Source of the DNA: Candidatus Electrothrix rattekaaiensis
Lineage (GTDB): Bacteria; Desulfobacterota; Desulfobulbia; Desulfobulbales; Desulfobulbaceae
DNA length: 64,000 nt
NCBI GenBank assembly: GCA_032595675.1
Contig: JAVQMD010000001.1
Coordinates: 2,078,640 to 2,142,639 of the forward strand
Direction of reading: 5' to 3'
The notes beneath the pieces are model-generated. The model did no database searches. It was not told the DNA's origin and worked only from the letters and a program-made list of their open reading frames with translations. Position numbers and translations under genes: made by a program. Positions 1-8,055 of this stretch are shown one piece after another; positions within the stretch are counted from its first letter, which is position 1, and each line of letters starts with the position of its first letter.

Positions 1-2
1 AT

Positions 3-665
3 CTTTTTTTTACAGAAGGCAAGCTCATTGATGCAAGGTATGATCATATCGTTGGCAAAGAAGCGGCTCTTGAAATGCTGTCTTGGGAAAATGTCCGGTT
101 GAGCATGACAAAATTATCACCGCCTCTACCTAAGCCTAAAATTCAGTCCGAACTCATGTCGCTTCTTTTTGAGGCCGCACATCGAAAAGATACGATCATT
201 GAAGAAAAACCTCTGGATTTGGTCAAACAGGAATTCATTCGTATACAACAACAGCAAAAAAACAGGCTGTCACAACAAAAAACACCACCTACAGGAGAGA
301 GAAAAATGGCCGGAATCAAAGACCTGCTCAAAGAAATGGCTGGCGAAATGGACGGCGTACTTGCAATTCAGGTAACAGGTATGGACGGTATCACAATCGC
401 CCTGCATAATCCAACCGGAACAGACGTTGAAGCATTTTCAGCAAAATTTGCTATGGTCATGAAACTTGTGGAAAAATCTATCGACTCCCTCAAGGGAATG
501 GGAGACTTTGAGGAAAATCTTGTCCAGTCGCAAAATGCCTGGATACTCACAAGATTCATCACACCGCAGTATTATGTCGGGATCGCGGTAAGCAGGGACG
601 GCACTTTGGGCAACGTTCGTCTGGTCGCCCAGCGTTATATTGACCAGCTCCGCAAGTCATTATAA
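3..665 (+). CDS. DUF4388 (PATAN-like) plus roadblock/LC7 protein, 5' partial
   Basis: The frame is open from the window edge, so the true start lies upstream. The first visible residues (LFFTEGKLIDARYDHIVGKE) fit the end of a DUF4388/PATAN-type domain. A Gln-rich linker follows (IQQQQKNRLSQQ), then a roadblock/LC7 domain of about 119 residues starting at MAGIKDLLKEMAGEMDGVLA. Roadblock proteins usually act as partners or regulators of small MglA-like GTPases. An ATG at 306 opens exactly at the roadblock domain and is preceded by AGGAGAG with 6-nt spacing, so a separate short roadblock product is possible. It heads a plus-strand cluster with two more roadblock proteins. The domain calls come from sequence pattern; the partner is unknown. 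Confidence 0.75.
   Translation, partial: LFFTEGKLIDARYDHIVGKEAALEMLSWENVRLSMTKLSPPLPKPKIQSELMSLLFEAAHRKDTIIEEKPLDLVKQEFIRIQQQQKNRLSQQKTPPTGERKMAGIKDLLKEMAGEMDGVLAIQVTGMDGITIALHNPTGTDVEAFSAKFAMVMKLVEKSIDSLKGMGDFEENLVQSQNAWILTRFITPQYYVGIAVSRDGTLGNVRLVAQRYIDQLRKSL
293..308 (+). promoter_or_regulatory. internal ribosome binding site and start inside the DUF4388-roadblock gene
   Basis: AGGAGAG at 293-299 sits 6 nt before an in-frame ATG at 306, at the boundary between the Gln-rich linker and the roadblock domain. It could direct synthesis of the roadblock domain alone from the same gene. Confidence 0.45.
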
Positions 666-828
666 TTTTTCTCTTGTCATCAGTTTTTTTGTCATCGGTT
701 TTATTCTGCGCAGAGACTGAAGAACGGCAAAATCAACAAATCTCGACAAGACAACGAGATCAAAAACAGCAAGGCCACCGGCCCGAGTCGGCGACCTGTA
801 CCAGTAATAAAGAAGGGAGGGAACTTAT

Positions 829-1305
829 ATGGCTACCGAAGAGCAGAAAAAAAAGAACATGATGCGCCTGATGACCTTAATGATCGCAGGCATGGCCAAG
901 GCACTCTACGATTTATTCGGCGAAACAGCTTTCGCCACCATGAGCGAGGTCGGAAAATCCACACTGGAAATCATGGAACAAGAAATGGGACTTGAGATTG
1001 AGGGGGAAGATCCCAAGAATGTTATTACTGAAATCGGTCGTATCTTTGCCGACGAAATGGGTTTTATAGAATCCTTCAGTACCGAACAGGAAGGCAATAA
1101 AATCGCCCTGACCGTCAGCCACTGCCAAGGCTGGGATTTGACCCAAGCCATTTTAAAGACAGGGGTAGAAGTCCCCTTCACCTGTCCGATTATGAATGTC
1201 TGCCAAGCCGCACTCATCCGCATGGGAAAACCGGCTCAGAAGGCGATTTCTCCTATTCCAGAAACCCACGGTTCCACCATTACCTTCACTATGATAGAGC
1301 AATAG
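829..1305 (+). CDS. small alpha/beta sensor-like protein, possible methanogen-output/V4R-type domain
   Basis: This 158-residue soluble protein has a well-placed ribosome site (GGGAGGG before ATG 829). The N-terminal half is helical and Met-rich. The second half carries C99, W102, C119 with Pro, and C125 (SHCQGWDL, FTCPIMNVC), a Cys/Trp spacing reminiscent of small ligand-binding output domains such as MetOD1 or V4R. The family name is inference from this pattern. It lies between a roadblock protein and an amidoligase in one plus-strand run and may be a sensor or scaffold for that cluster. No signal peptide or membrane segment is visible. Confidence 0.6.
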   Translation: MATEEQKKKNMMRLMTLMIAGMAKALYDLFGETAFATMSEVGKSTLEIMEQEMGLEIEGEDPKNVITEIGRIFADEMGFIESFSTEQEGNKIALTVSHCQGWDLTQAILKTGVEVPFTCPIMNVCQAALIRMGKPAQKAISPIPETHGSTITFTMIEQ

Positions 1306-1329
1306 CAGAACCACAAGAACACCGGGGAA

Positions 1330-2691
1330 GTGACAGCTCGGACCGGAAAAAATCTCTTTCCGGCTCATCTTCTTCGGTATCAACTGCCCTGCGCAGGTCT
1401 TATGCTCAATTTCCGTCCTGATTTTCTCAGTCGCCCGGACAGCCTAACCTTACCGGATGCTCGTTATTTTCAGGATCTCCTCTACAGAGCCGTTAAAATC
1501 GGCACTGAATTGGAATTCGCCCTGCCCAAGGGAGTTCTGCGTCAGGAATTTCAACCGCGTATCGAAGAGGCCCTGCAACCCTCCGGAGATATGAATCAAC
1601 TGGGCGAGTTGGGGGTCTATGATGTCATCAGCGAGCATTGCGGTATTGAGATTCTGGTGATCGGTCGGCATCCCCACTGGGATGCTCTGCTCAATCAGTA
1701 CAACCGGATCATCCTCCCTTTGCTGGCGGAAAAAATCAGAATGCGGCCCACCTGCGGTCTCCATTTCCATATCCTCGGAACAGGTCTGGCCGAAGAGGTT
1801 CCTGAAATCATCCTAGCAAACCTCTGGAATATGGCTCGGCTTTTTGCTCCCGGCCTCAAATTTATCACCTCAGCCGGTAAAAACCGGCAGGCACTTTGTC
1901 GACGGCGGCAGCATAATGCCCATCAGGAGTTTATGGGCCTGTCGCCGGAACAACAATCCATGGCGGAAATTCAGGATGTACTAAAAAAAAGCATGGATGT
2001 ACCAGAACATCAAAATTTCTTCAATATCGAGCATGTTCGCTTTAGTGCATCCGGCAATATTTTAAATTTTCACTTGGAATTTCGTTTTCCAGACGGTGAC
2101 CTCTGTCCGGTATCCATCACGGCCAAGACCTTTCTGTTCATGACCATGATACTCAAGGCGGTTGAGGTCTCCAAGTTCGGCCTTCTCAAGGTTGACAACA
2201 GTTCTCTTCTGGAGACCAACAACCGACTGATGGATATGATCAGTAATAACAACGGCAAACTGGCCACCAGCGACACCACTGCTGTTGACGATACGACCCT
2301 GGAGAAATATCGCAACAATGCCAACGGATTGTTATTTTTCCTCAAATCCATTTTTCTCCTTCTTGATAATCCCGCTGAGCCGGTGCTGCAACAACTGGCC
2401 TTTGAGCCGATTTCCCTGCGAAGAAGCCACGGGAAAAGCTGGGAGGAGATCGAGGATGACCTTCTCAGCCATATACATCCCCAGCCAGCTTTGGACAGCT
2501 CGGATTATGAGCTGATCAAAATTATTGAATTGGGACTTTTGCCAAGCATCGGCAATAAGAACTGCTGGCTTGAGGCGGCAGCGCAATTTCTGCATCTTCC
2601 GAAAAAAGAAATCAGCAAACGCTTACAGGGGTATAAAAATCGGTCTCCGGTCTGGCAGGAAGAACTGGGCAGCATAGTTTTTCTTCGTTGA
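1330..2691 (+). CDS. putative amidoligase (COOH-NH2 ligase fold)
   Basis: Residues 60-63 (ELEF) and 142-148 (CGLHFHI), with a later HLEFRFPDGD segment, match the conserved Glu and His-x-His motifs of the amidoligase family (glutamine synthetase-like COOH-NH2 ligases, DUF4418/amidoligase_2 type). Such enzymes form ATP-dependent amide bonds, often on peptides or small metabolites, and are frequently paired with class II glutamine amidotransferases; the next gene is a remnant of one. The GTG at 1330 gives 453 residues. An ATG at 1402 (MLNFRPDF) is an equally reasonable start because neither has a strong ribosome site. The substrate is unknown. The roadblock neighbours suggest a role in a local regulatory or modification system. 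Confidence 0.65.
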   Translation: MTARTGKNLFPAHLLRYQLPCAGLMLNFRPDFLSRPDSLTLPDARYFQDLLYRAVKIGTELEFALPKGVLRQEFQPRIEEALQPSGDMNQLGELGVYDVISEHCGIEILVIGRHPHWDALLNQYNRIILPLLAEKIRMRPTCGLHFHILGTGLAEEVPEIILANLWNMARLFAPGLKFITSAGKNRQALCRRRQHNAHQEFMGLSPEQQSMAEIQDVLKKSMDVPEHQNFFNIEHVRFSASGNILNFHLEFRFPDGDLCPVSITAKTFLFMTMILKAVEVSKFGLLKVDNSSLLETNNRLMDMISNNNGKLATSDTTAVDDTTLEKYRNNANGLLFFLKSIFLLLDNPAEPVLQQLAFEPISLRRSHGKSWEEIEDDLLSHIHPQPALDSSDYELIKIIELGLLPSIGNKNCWLEAAAQFLHLPKKEISKRLQGYKNRSPVWQEELGSIVFLR

Positions 2692-2712
2692 CCATAGAAA
2701 CGATATCGTCCA

Positions 2713-3006
2713 ATGTGCGGAATTAACGGCACCTCATACGGCAACAAACTCTACCGGGTTTCCAAGGCAGTTATCGGTTCCTACGTCATTCTTTATGTGA
2801 ATCCTGCTTTGCCGCATGCTATTTTTCTGTTAAAATACAAAAATCCTGTTTCCGTGCATTGGGACAATGAACTGGGTGCCCTATTTTTTTCGTCGCGCTA
2901 CATCTTCCTGCGTAAAACCTTTGGAAGGTTTGATGCCAGCATGCTCAATAAACACAAAGAACACCCTGTCCGCCAGTTCTCCCTGTTCAGCAATGCTGAA
3001 AAATAA
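2713..3006 (+). pseudogene. collapsed class II glutamine amidotransferase remnant
   Basis: The reading frame begins MCGINGTSYG, the hallmark Cys2 N-terminus of Ntn-type class II amidotransferases. It then jumps to a segment (IFLLKYKNPVSVHWD, ALFFSSRYIFLRKTFG) resembling the end of the same domain (LAR..NPL and FASR motifs). An intact domain needs about 200-250 residues and only 97 are present, so the middle appears deleted in frame. It lies 21 nt after the amidoligase gene, where an amidotransferase partner is expected. A genuinely short family cannot be excluded. Confidence 0.45.
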
Positions 3007-3125
3007 ATCCCCCCGCACCACACAGGATAAGATCGACATGCGAAGAAAAGCGGAACAATTTATTACTACAGTACCGCACTGACAACAGAGCCGTATAGCC
3101 TTCAATTTCTCACTGGATCTATCCG

Positions 3126-3527
3126 ATGATAAGACAACTTCCTCCCTTACTTGAGCGACTGAAAGAGGAACTACCCGGTTTCTTAACAGCTGCTGTTGTT
3201 AACTGCGATGACGGCCTTTCGTTGGCCGAGCTCAGTGTAAAGCCCGAGATTGAAGCGGGTGTGGCTGCGGCCTACCTCTCTTCCATCGTAAAATCAAACC
3301 GCAAGGCGATCAAACTGCTTGCCAACAATGAGGTGACTGACGACATCATCATCAGTACTGGCCAATATCATTTTATTATCAGGGATCTCAACAACTTCTC
3401 CTTTTTTCTCTTTGTCATGACCGACCGTAACGAGTGGCTCGGTAGGACCAAGATGGTTATGCAATCCTTTGAAACAGAGCTTCTTGAAGTTATGATAAAA
3501 CTTTATCCGGCTGAAGCAACTGCCTAA
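3126..3527 (+). CDS. roadblock/LC7 domain protein
   Basis: This is a 133-residue single-domain protein. The order LLERLKEELPGFLTAAVVNCDDGLSLA, a central helix, then FIIRDLNNFSFFLFVMTDR fits the alpha-beta-beta-alpha-beta-beta-beta-alpha roadblock/LC7 fold used for homo- or heterodimerisation with MglA/Ras-like GTPases. The helix-strand-strand start (ELPGFLTAAVVNCDDGLSL) is typical. No GTPase gene lies in the window, so its partner may be elsewhere. It lies about 100 nt before a second roadblock-like gene, suggesting a heterodimer or a shared operon. Confidence 0.75.
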   Translation: MIRQLPPLLERLKEELPGFLTAAVVNCDDGLSLAELSVKPEIEAGVAAAYLSSIVKSNRKAIKLLANNEVTDDIIISTGQYHFIIRDLNNFSFFLFVMTDRNEWLGRTKMVMQSFETELLEVMIKLYPAEATA

Positions 3528-3617
3528 CTCTCAAAGCTGCATTCAGCTTTCAACCCCTTTCGTTATTACGAGCTCTAAGGAGGAGTGGGTGACATATGCG
3601 AAAACAGGAGTACCTTC

Positions 3618-4169
3618 ATGAAACCTCAGAAAAAACTATCCAGACTCGCAAAAATCGACGGTTTTGCCGGTGCAGCCCTGTTGACACCAGATGGTCGCGT
3701 CCTGCTGAAATGCAAGCCCACAGGTATCAATATCGAGCTCATCAGTGCCTTGGCCAATAACGTGCTGCGAACGGCGGAAAAGGCCTCCCGCGACATGGGA
3801 TTCGGACGCAGTCATTTCACCTTCATGCATACAGAAAAAATATTGATCCTTGCTCGTTGCCTGAATGAGGGGAAAAACCCGCTTGGTACCGAACCCGGTA
3901 AATGCCATATTCATCTTATCCTTCTCATTGAGAATCCGAGCAGTTTCGGCATAGCAAAGCTTGAAATAAGCAAGGTCATAGAATCACTTGCTGAAGATTT
4001 CCGAACACCGCCAGCAGAATCAGATCTGTCAGGCAGAGCAGGCAGGAGCCGTCGTCATAATGATAAAATCAACACAGAAGACGCAGGAAAGGCGCAACAT
4101 CTGACGGAACTCAATGAGTCTTTGGATAATGAAAATATAGACAATGCGTTTGACAATCTGCTCGACTGA
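3618..4169 (+). CDS. roadblock/LC7-like protein with charged C-terminal tail
   Basis: The first ~120 residues (KLSRLAKIDGFAGAALLTPDGRVLL onwards) fit a roadblock/LC7 domain. The last ~60 residues form a polar, probably disordered tail rich in Asp, Asn and Arg (SGRAGRSRRHNDKIN). The ATG at 3618 is chosen because ACAGGAG lies just upstream. A GTG at 3585 would add 11 residues behind AAGGAGG, so translation from there is also possible. The protein is probably a partner of the preceding roadblock gene. The role of the tail is unknown. Confidence 0.65.
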   Translation: MKPQKKLSRLAKIDGFAGAALLTPDGRVLLKCKPTGINIELISALANNVLRTAEKASRDMGFGRSHFTFMHTEKILILARCLNEGKNPLGTEPGKCHIHLILLIENPSSFGIAKLEISKVIESLAEDFRTPPAESDLSGRAGRSRRHNDKINTEDAGKAQHLTELNESLDNENIDNAFDNLLD

Positions 4170-4204
4170 GTTGAACAATACGTCAGCACAACAGAGAGGG
4201 CTGG

Positions 4205-4546
4205 ATGCGAAAAAAAAATTGCTGGGAAGTGAAAAAATGCGGTCGGCAACCCGGCGGCAATCAGGTGCATAAGCTGGGAATCTGTCCCGCATCCACAATC
4301 ATGGCGGTTACCGGTATGAATAACGGGATAAACGGAGGGCGAGCTTGTTGGGCATTGACCGGAAGCATGTCCGGCCCTGCTGAAAAAGTACAGGGAACCT
4401 TTGCCCGCATCCTAAACACCAGCTGTTATGACTGCAAGTTTTATGAACAGGTTATGATTGAGGAGCAGGACGATTTTGAGGGAACAGTACAGATTGTCCA
4501 GAAACTCAAAGATCTCATTGCTGCTGTCACAGGACAGCCGGATTGA
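4205..4546 (+). CDS. two-CW domain protein
   Basis: The protein opens with NCWEVKKCGRQPGG, and GICPAS, GRACWALTG and SCYDCKFYEQV follow. These are the paired Cys-Trp and later Cys motifs of the two-CW domain family, thought to bind metal or a cofactor. At 113 residues it is full length for the family. Such proteins are common beside roadblock and sensory genes in Desulfobacterota-type genomes. No signal peptide is visible, so it is predicted cytoplasmic. It closes the roadblock-amidoligase cluster, 35 nt after the second roadblock protein. Biochemical function is unknown. Confidence 0.8.
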   Translation: MRKKNCWEVKKCGRQPGGNQVHKLGICPASTIMAVTGMNNGINGGRACWALTGSMSGPAEKVQGTFARILNTSCYDCKFYEQVMIEEQDDFEGTVQIVQKLKDLIAAVTGQPD

Positions 4547-4659
4547 AAAAGGCATATTGCACAAAATTTTTCCCGGTCAACTCACCTATACTGATAACAG
4601 ACAAGAAGCTGTTGAAATACTGGAGTTCATCGTTAAATTAAAAGTTAAGGAGGTTTAAT

Positions 4660-5349
4660 GTGGCGGAAAGAAATTGGGGAAGCACTGGAGAACGCATGGT
4701 CAACTCGTCTGCGGATTTTGTCAGCGGGGTAGGTTCAGCGTTTAAAGGGATAGGCAATCGTTTTAAACGCAGAAAGTTTGAACCGTTCGCCGAAGCACTC
4801 TGCGCCGTGGTCGGTGATGTTGCCTCGCAGAACGGTCGGTTATACAAGGATGAGCTTGAAGCATTCCGCAAGTTTCTGTTGCATAATTGTCGTAACACTC
4901 CTATCTTGGAGATGTTTAAGATAGATGAACTAGTTAAAAAGATGGAGCGTTACGCTGTCTCGGCCTTTCTCTGCGACGAAGAAACTGTTCTTTTGGCTGT
5001 CAAAAAAGTCGAGGAGCCGGAGTTGGCCGACCTAGTTATTCTCTGCGCCTTGGCGGTTGCTTTAGCTGACGGGGATTGTGATGCCAAGGAGCAGGACTGC
5101 ATTGAACACCATGCCCGGAACATGCGGGTTGATGTGCGTTCATTGGCCGGGCAGTTTAATTTAAATTTTGGATCTGATTCCAAGCCGCAGATTGTACCCC
5201 CGGCTGTACCTCCGCCGCAACAGGTCGCACCGCCTCCGAAACCGCATCCTGCTCCTGCCGGAGGTGCTACGGCTACAGACACTCCCTGCCCTATGTGCAA
5301 GGGTGCGGGCGGAAGCTGTGTGTTCTGCAAGGGAACAGGAAGGAAATAA
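4660..5349 (+). CDS. TerB-like protein with C-terminal zinc-knuckle
   Basis: After a basic N-terminus, residues ~40-165 form an all-helical region with an acidic loop (ALADGDCDAKEQDCIEHHA) resembling the TerB/DjlA metal-binding fold. A Pro-rich linker (~175-205) leads to a DnaJ-like zinc motif, CPMCKGAGG then CVFCKGTG (C210, C213, C220, C223). The GTG start is supported by AAGGAGG immediately upstream. An overlapping ATG two bases earlier is in another frame. It precedes a terD gene by 70 nt, and TerB and TerD products are known to associate in Ter complexes. It is probably a metal-responsive scaffold at the membrane face; no membrane segment is seen. Confidence 0.7.
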   Translation: MAERNWGSTGERMVNSSADFVSGVGSAFKGIGNRFKRRKFEPFAEALCAVVGDVASQNGRLYKDELEAFRKFLLHNCRNTPILEMFKIDELVKKMERYAVSAFLCDEETVLLAVKKVEEPELADLVILCALAVALADGDCDAKEQDCIEHHARNMRVDVRSLAGQFNLNFGSDSKPQIVPPAVPPPQQVAPPPKPHPAPAGGATATDTPCPMCKGAGGSCVFCKGTGRK

Positions 5350-5419
5350 GCACTATAACATTAATTTTTTGACGACAACGAACCGAAAAAAGATAACTTA
5401 ATTGACAAGGAGAACAGAC

Positions 5420-5998
5420 ATGGCAATATCATTAGCTAAAGGTGGAAATATTTCTTTGAGCAAGGAAGCACCCGGACTTGAGGCCATCAAAATCGGCTGC
5501 GGATGGGATGCCCAGGCTTTGGGCGGAGCTGAGTTTGATCTTGATGCCTCGGTATTTCTTTGCGGCACAGACGGCAAGGTCACCAAGGAGAGTGATTTCA
5601 TCTTTTACGGTAACTTGGAAGGCGCAGGCGGAGCTGTTGTGCATACCGGGGATAATCTGACTGGTGAGGGTGAAGGCGATGACGAAGTCATTATGATGTC
5701 GCTGAAGAATATGCCACCGGAGCTGGTCAAGGCGGCTGTGGTGGTCACCATTCATGAAGCCGTCGCTCGCAGCCAGAATTTCGGCATGGTGGAGAACGCC
5801 TTCATCCGCATCGTCAATGCGGCCACTGACGTGGAGATCGCACGGTATGACCTGAGCGAAGATTACGCCGTTGAAACCGCAGTGGTCTTTGGTGAAGTCT
5901 ATTTCAAAAACAATGAATGGAAATTCAAAGCGGTCGGTCAGGGTTCAGCTGAGGGGCTGGGACAAGTCTGCACCAAGTATGGCGTAAGTGCTTCCTGA
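5420..5998 (+). CDS. terD: TerD family stress protein
   Basis: This 192-residue protein opens MAISLAKGGNISLSKEAPGL, followed by GCGWDAQALGGAEFDLDASVF and HTGDNLTGEGEGDDE. These are the core TerD/TerE/CABP1 motifs, with Asp residues that bind calcium in known family members. The ATG at 5420 follows AAGGAG and starts the domain precisely; a longer frame start at 5402 lacks a ribosome site. It is the plus-strand member of the Ter region and converges on the minus-strand biosynthetic operon, sharing a terminator hairpin. It is expected to act in a Ca2+-dependent complex conferring tolerance to tellurite, phage or colicin-type stress. Confidence 0.93.
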   Translation: MAISLAKGGNISLSKEAPGLEAIKIGCGWDAQALGGAEFDLDASVFLCGTDGKVTKESDFIFYGNLEGAGGAVVHTGDNLTGEGEGDDEVIMMSLKNMPPELVKAAVVVTIHEAVARSQNFGMVENAFIRIVNAATDVEIARYDLSEDYAVETAVVFGEVYFKNNEWKFKAVGQGSAEGLGQVCTKYGVSAS

Positions 5999-6028
5999 TT
6001 TGCAGGACTGATCGTTTAAGCGTCATAC

Positions 6029-6057
6029 GGGGGAATTCATAATTATGAGTTCCCCCT
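6029..6057. terminator. bidirectional hairpin between convergent terD and HAD-glycosyltransferase genes
   Basis: GGGGGAATTCAT pairs with ATGAGTTCCCCC around an AATT loop, a 12-bp stem with one G-T pair. It overlaps the stop codon of the minus-strand gene and follows terD by about 30 nt. The T tract is poor on both sides, so termination efficiency is uncertain. Confidence 0.6.
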
Positions 6058-8055
6058 TGTTACAAGATCACCCAGCAGTTCATCCGCTACACGCAGAGAA
6101 TCCAAGGCCCTTTTTTGCAGCACTTCCTGTAACTCGTGGACAGGCGGTTTTTGTTTCAGTAACCCTTCAGCAAGGCGGACAAAATTCTCCACCGCCCTCC
6201 CCTCCCGCTCAAGGATATGCACCCATCCTGTATTATCTTTCAGCAAATCCACCGCTATTCGGTTAAAATCATATATCGGCCCCAAGATAACCGGGACACC
6301 GGCTGCCAAGGATTCCATCGGATCGAATCCTCGCTTTCTCGTATCAAAACCGCCGCCGAGATAGGTTATACAGCAATGATCGTACAGTTGTGCCAGATCA
6401 CCGTAGGTATCGACAAAGAGGATCTGAGGTCGATCTGTCAAGGTGAGTTGAGAAAGAGAAGACAGCTCTTTACCGATATGTGCGGCAGCCTCTTTGATTT
6501 TCTTGTTCCGTTGTGGATTCGTCACCACCCTGGGAGCGATAATGAGTGCGTCTATACTTTTTGACAACCGCTCAAATCCCTGCACGGCAACCTGGATATC
6601 CGTGTCATCCACTATATTCGCGGCCATCATTACCTTGGGGCCTGCGAATCGGATATCTGCAACAACGGACGGGTTATTTTTATTCGGTACATTATCGGCA
6701 CTGGAAATTTTTAAAAACATCGGATTAACCAACCAGGTTCCGTCTTTTTCCGGATGCCTGATTAGAGGATGGGTTATGGCATAATCGTACCAAGGTGCCA
6801 TATCCTCTGGATGCTCATACAGCAAGACGGTTATTGAGGATGGCCTTCTTTCTTCCGGGGACTGCGGCACACCGGGAGCGGAAAAACGGCTTCGCCCGTC
6901 GGGGAGGATATGGAAGTCATGCAGCCTCGACGTAATCGCTCTGAAATTTTTCAGATTTTCCTTCCCAAGCCGTTCCTGCCGAAAAACTAGCCGCCAGTGC
7001 GCATAAGGAATAAACAGCACCATAGCCTTGAACAGGTTGCGTAATGATTTTGCTTCTCCTCCCCAATCCCGCATGCGTACTTCAATAACAATATTTCTGC
7101 CCCCATCAAGCTGCTGGCCAGCCTGCTCAAGTAAGGCTCTATCCGGTTTCTGTTCTGAAAAATGGGCCTCATGAAACAGACGATCCAGGAGCCTGCGCCG
7201 GGAGGGTCGAAAACACTCTATCTCTTCCACAGGCAAACGCGGACCGGGCACAGGCAGCACAGATAGCATGAGTTGCTTGTTCTTGACGTTTCTGAACTGT
7301 TCCAAAGCCGCCCTGAGCACGGCCACCGTGCCTTCATGCCCTCCTCTGTCGGCAACAAGGCCGCTTCGTTGCTGTACATATTGTTGCACAAGAGGGGATG
7401 CGCTTTTCAGCGTCAACGGAAATGCCGCATGACGCAACAGGGTCAGATCATCAGGCATATCACCCGCTGCACAGCCAATGAAATGGGTATCCCCGAAGAC
7501 AGCCTGAAACGCCGCATACTTATCCCCCAGCTTGGGGATAATAACAATTTTACGAGATCCGGTAATAGTTCTGAATTTATTGTTCAGTGTGCCGGAAAGT
7601 TGCGAGAGAAAATCCTCTGACTCATCTTGATTCCTGCCCGAGTACAGTAAAATAGACTGATGCGCTTCCCGATAATATTCCGTATCAATGCCATACCCTT
7701 TTTCCTGAATAATGCGCCCAGCCTGTGCGTGAACAGTCTCAAGATCAATCCCGGCTAGCACTTTTTCATTCCAAGCAGGAGATTCTATAACCCTTGTCCC
7801 ATGTTCGAGGATCCACCCGGCAATCCGTAAACCAGCTGTTTTGAAATGTGCTCTGAAATCCTGAACCGTGGTCTCTGATCTGCCGGTTGCCACATATAAA
7901 TCCGTCAGGTCAGCCAATTCAAGCAACAGCTCAATGACTTGGCAATCTATGACGGAATTACTGGTTCGGCCTCGGATGGGCAACCCTTCAGGAAGAGGGG
8001 CCGCGTGATTGATCGTACCGTCAAGATCGAAAACAAAGGCTGATTTTTTATTCAT
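6043..8055 (-). CDS. HAD phosphatase fused to KdtA/WaaA-like glycosyltransferase
   Basis: Residues 1-~265 form a Cof-type HAD domain: motif I FDLDGT (9-14), motif II VATGR, motif III KLGDK, motif IV AGDMPDD. The rest resembles the GT-B fold of Kdo transferases, with ILFVDTYGDLAQLYDHCCI and FDPMESLAAGVPVILGP matching the nucleotide-sugar-binding half of KdtA. I chose ATG 8055 because it overlaps the upstream stop as ATGA and opens on the HAD domain; ATG 8085 is also possible. It is the last gene of a Ter biosynthetic operon predicted to make a nucleoside-like metabolite. The fusion suggests that this product is glycosylated. The donor and acceptor are unknown. Confidence 0.75.
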   Translation of the reverse strand: MNKKSAFVFDLDGTINHAAPLPEGLPIRGRTSNSVIDCQVIELLLELADLTDLYVATGRSETTVQDFRAHFKTAGLRIAGWILEHGTRVIESPAWNEKVLAGIDLETVHAQAGRIIQEKGYGIDTEYYREAHQSILLYSGRNQDESEDFLSQLSGTLNNKFRTITGSRKIVIIPKLGDKYAAFQAVFGDTHFIGCAAGDMPDDLTLLRHAAFPLTLKSASPLVQQYVQQRSGLVADRGGHEGTVAVLRAALEQFRNVKNKQLMLSVLPVPGPRLPVEEIECFRPSRRRLLDRLFHEAHFSEQKPDRALLEQAGQQLDGGRNIVIEVRMRDWGGEAKSLRNLFKAMVLFIPYAHWRLVFRQERLGKENLKNFRAITSRLHDFHILPDGRSRFSAPGVPQSPEERRPSSITVLLYEHPEDMAPWYDYAITHPLIRHPEKDGTWLVNPMFLKISSADNVPNKNNPSVVADIRFAGPKVMMAANIVDDTDIQVAVQGFERLSKSIDALIIAPRVVTNPQRNKKIKEAAAHIGKELSSLSQLTLTDRPQILFVDTYGDLAQLYDHCCITYLGGGFDTRKRGFDPMESLAAGVPVILGPIYDFNRIAVDLLKDNTGWVHILEREGRAVENFVRLAEGLLKQKPPVHELQEVLQKRALDSLRVADELLGDLVTRGNS

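Noticed and set aside
4950-5330. Antisense frame opposite the TerB-like gene with Gly/Cys-rich composition
   Set aside because: It is the reverse of a Pro-rich linker and a zinc motif in a gene with ribosome site and domain support; no independent start or homology.
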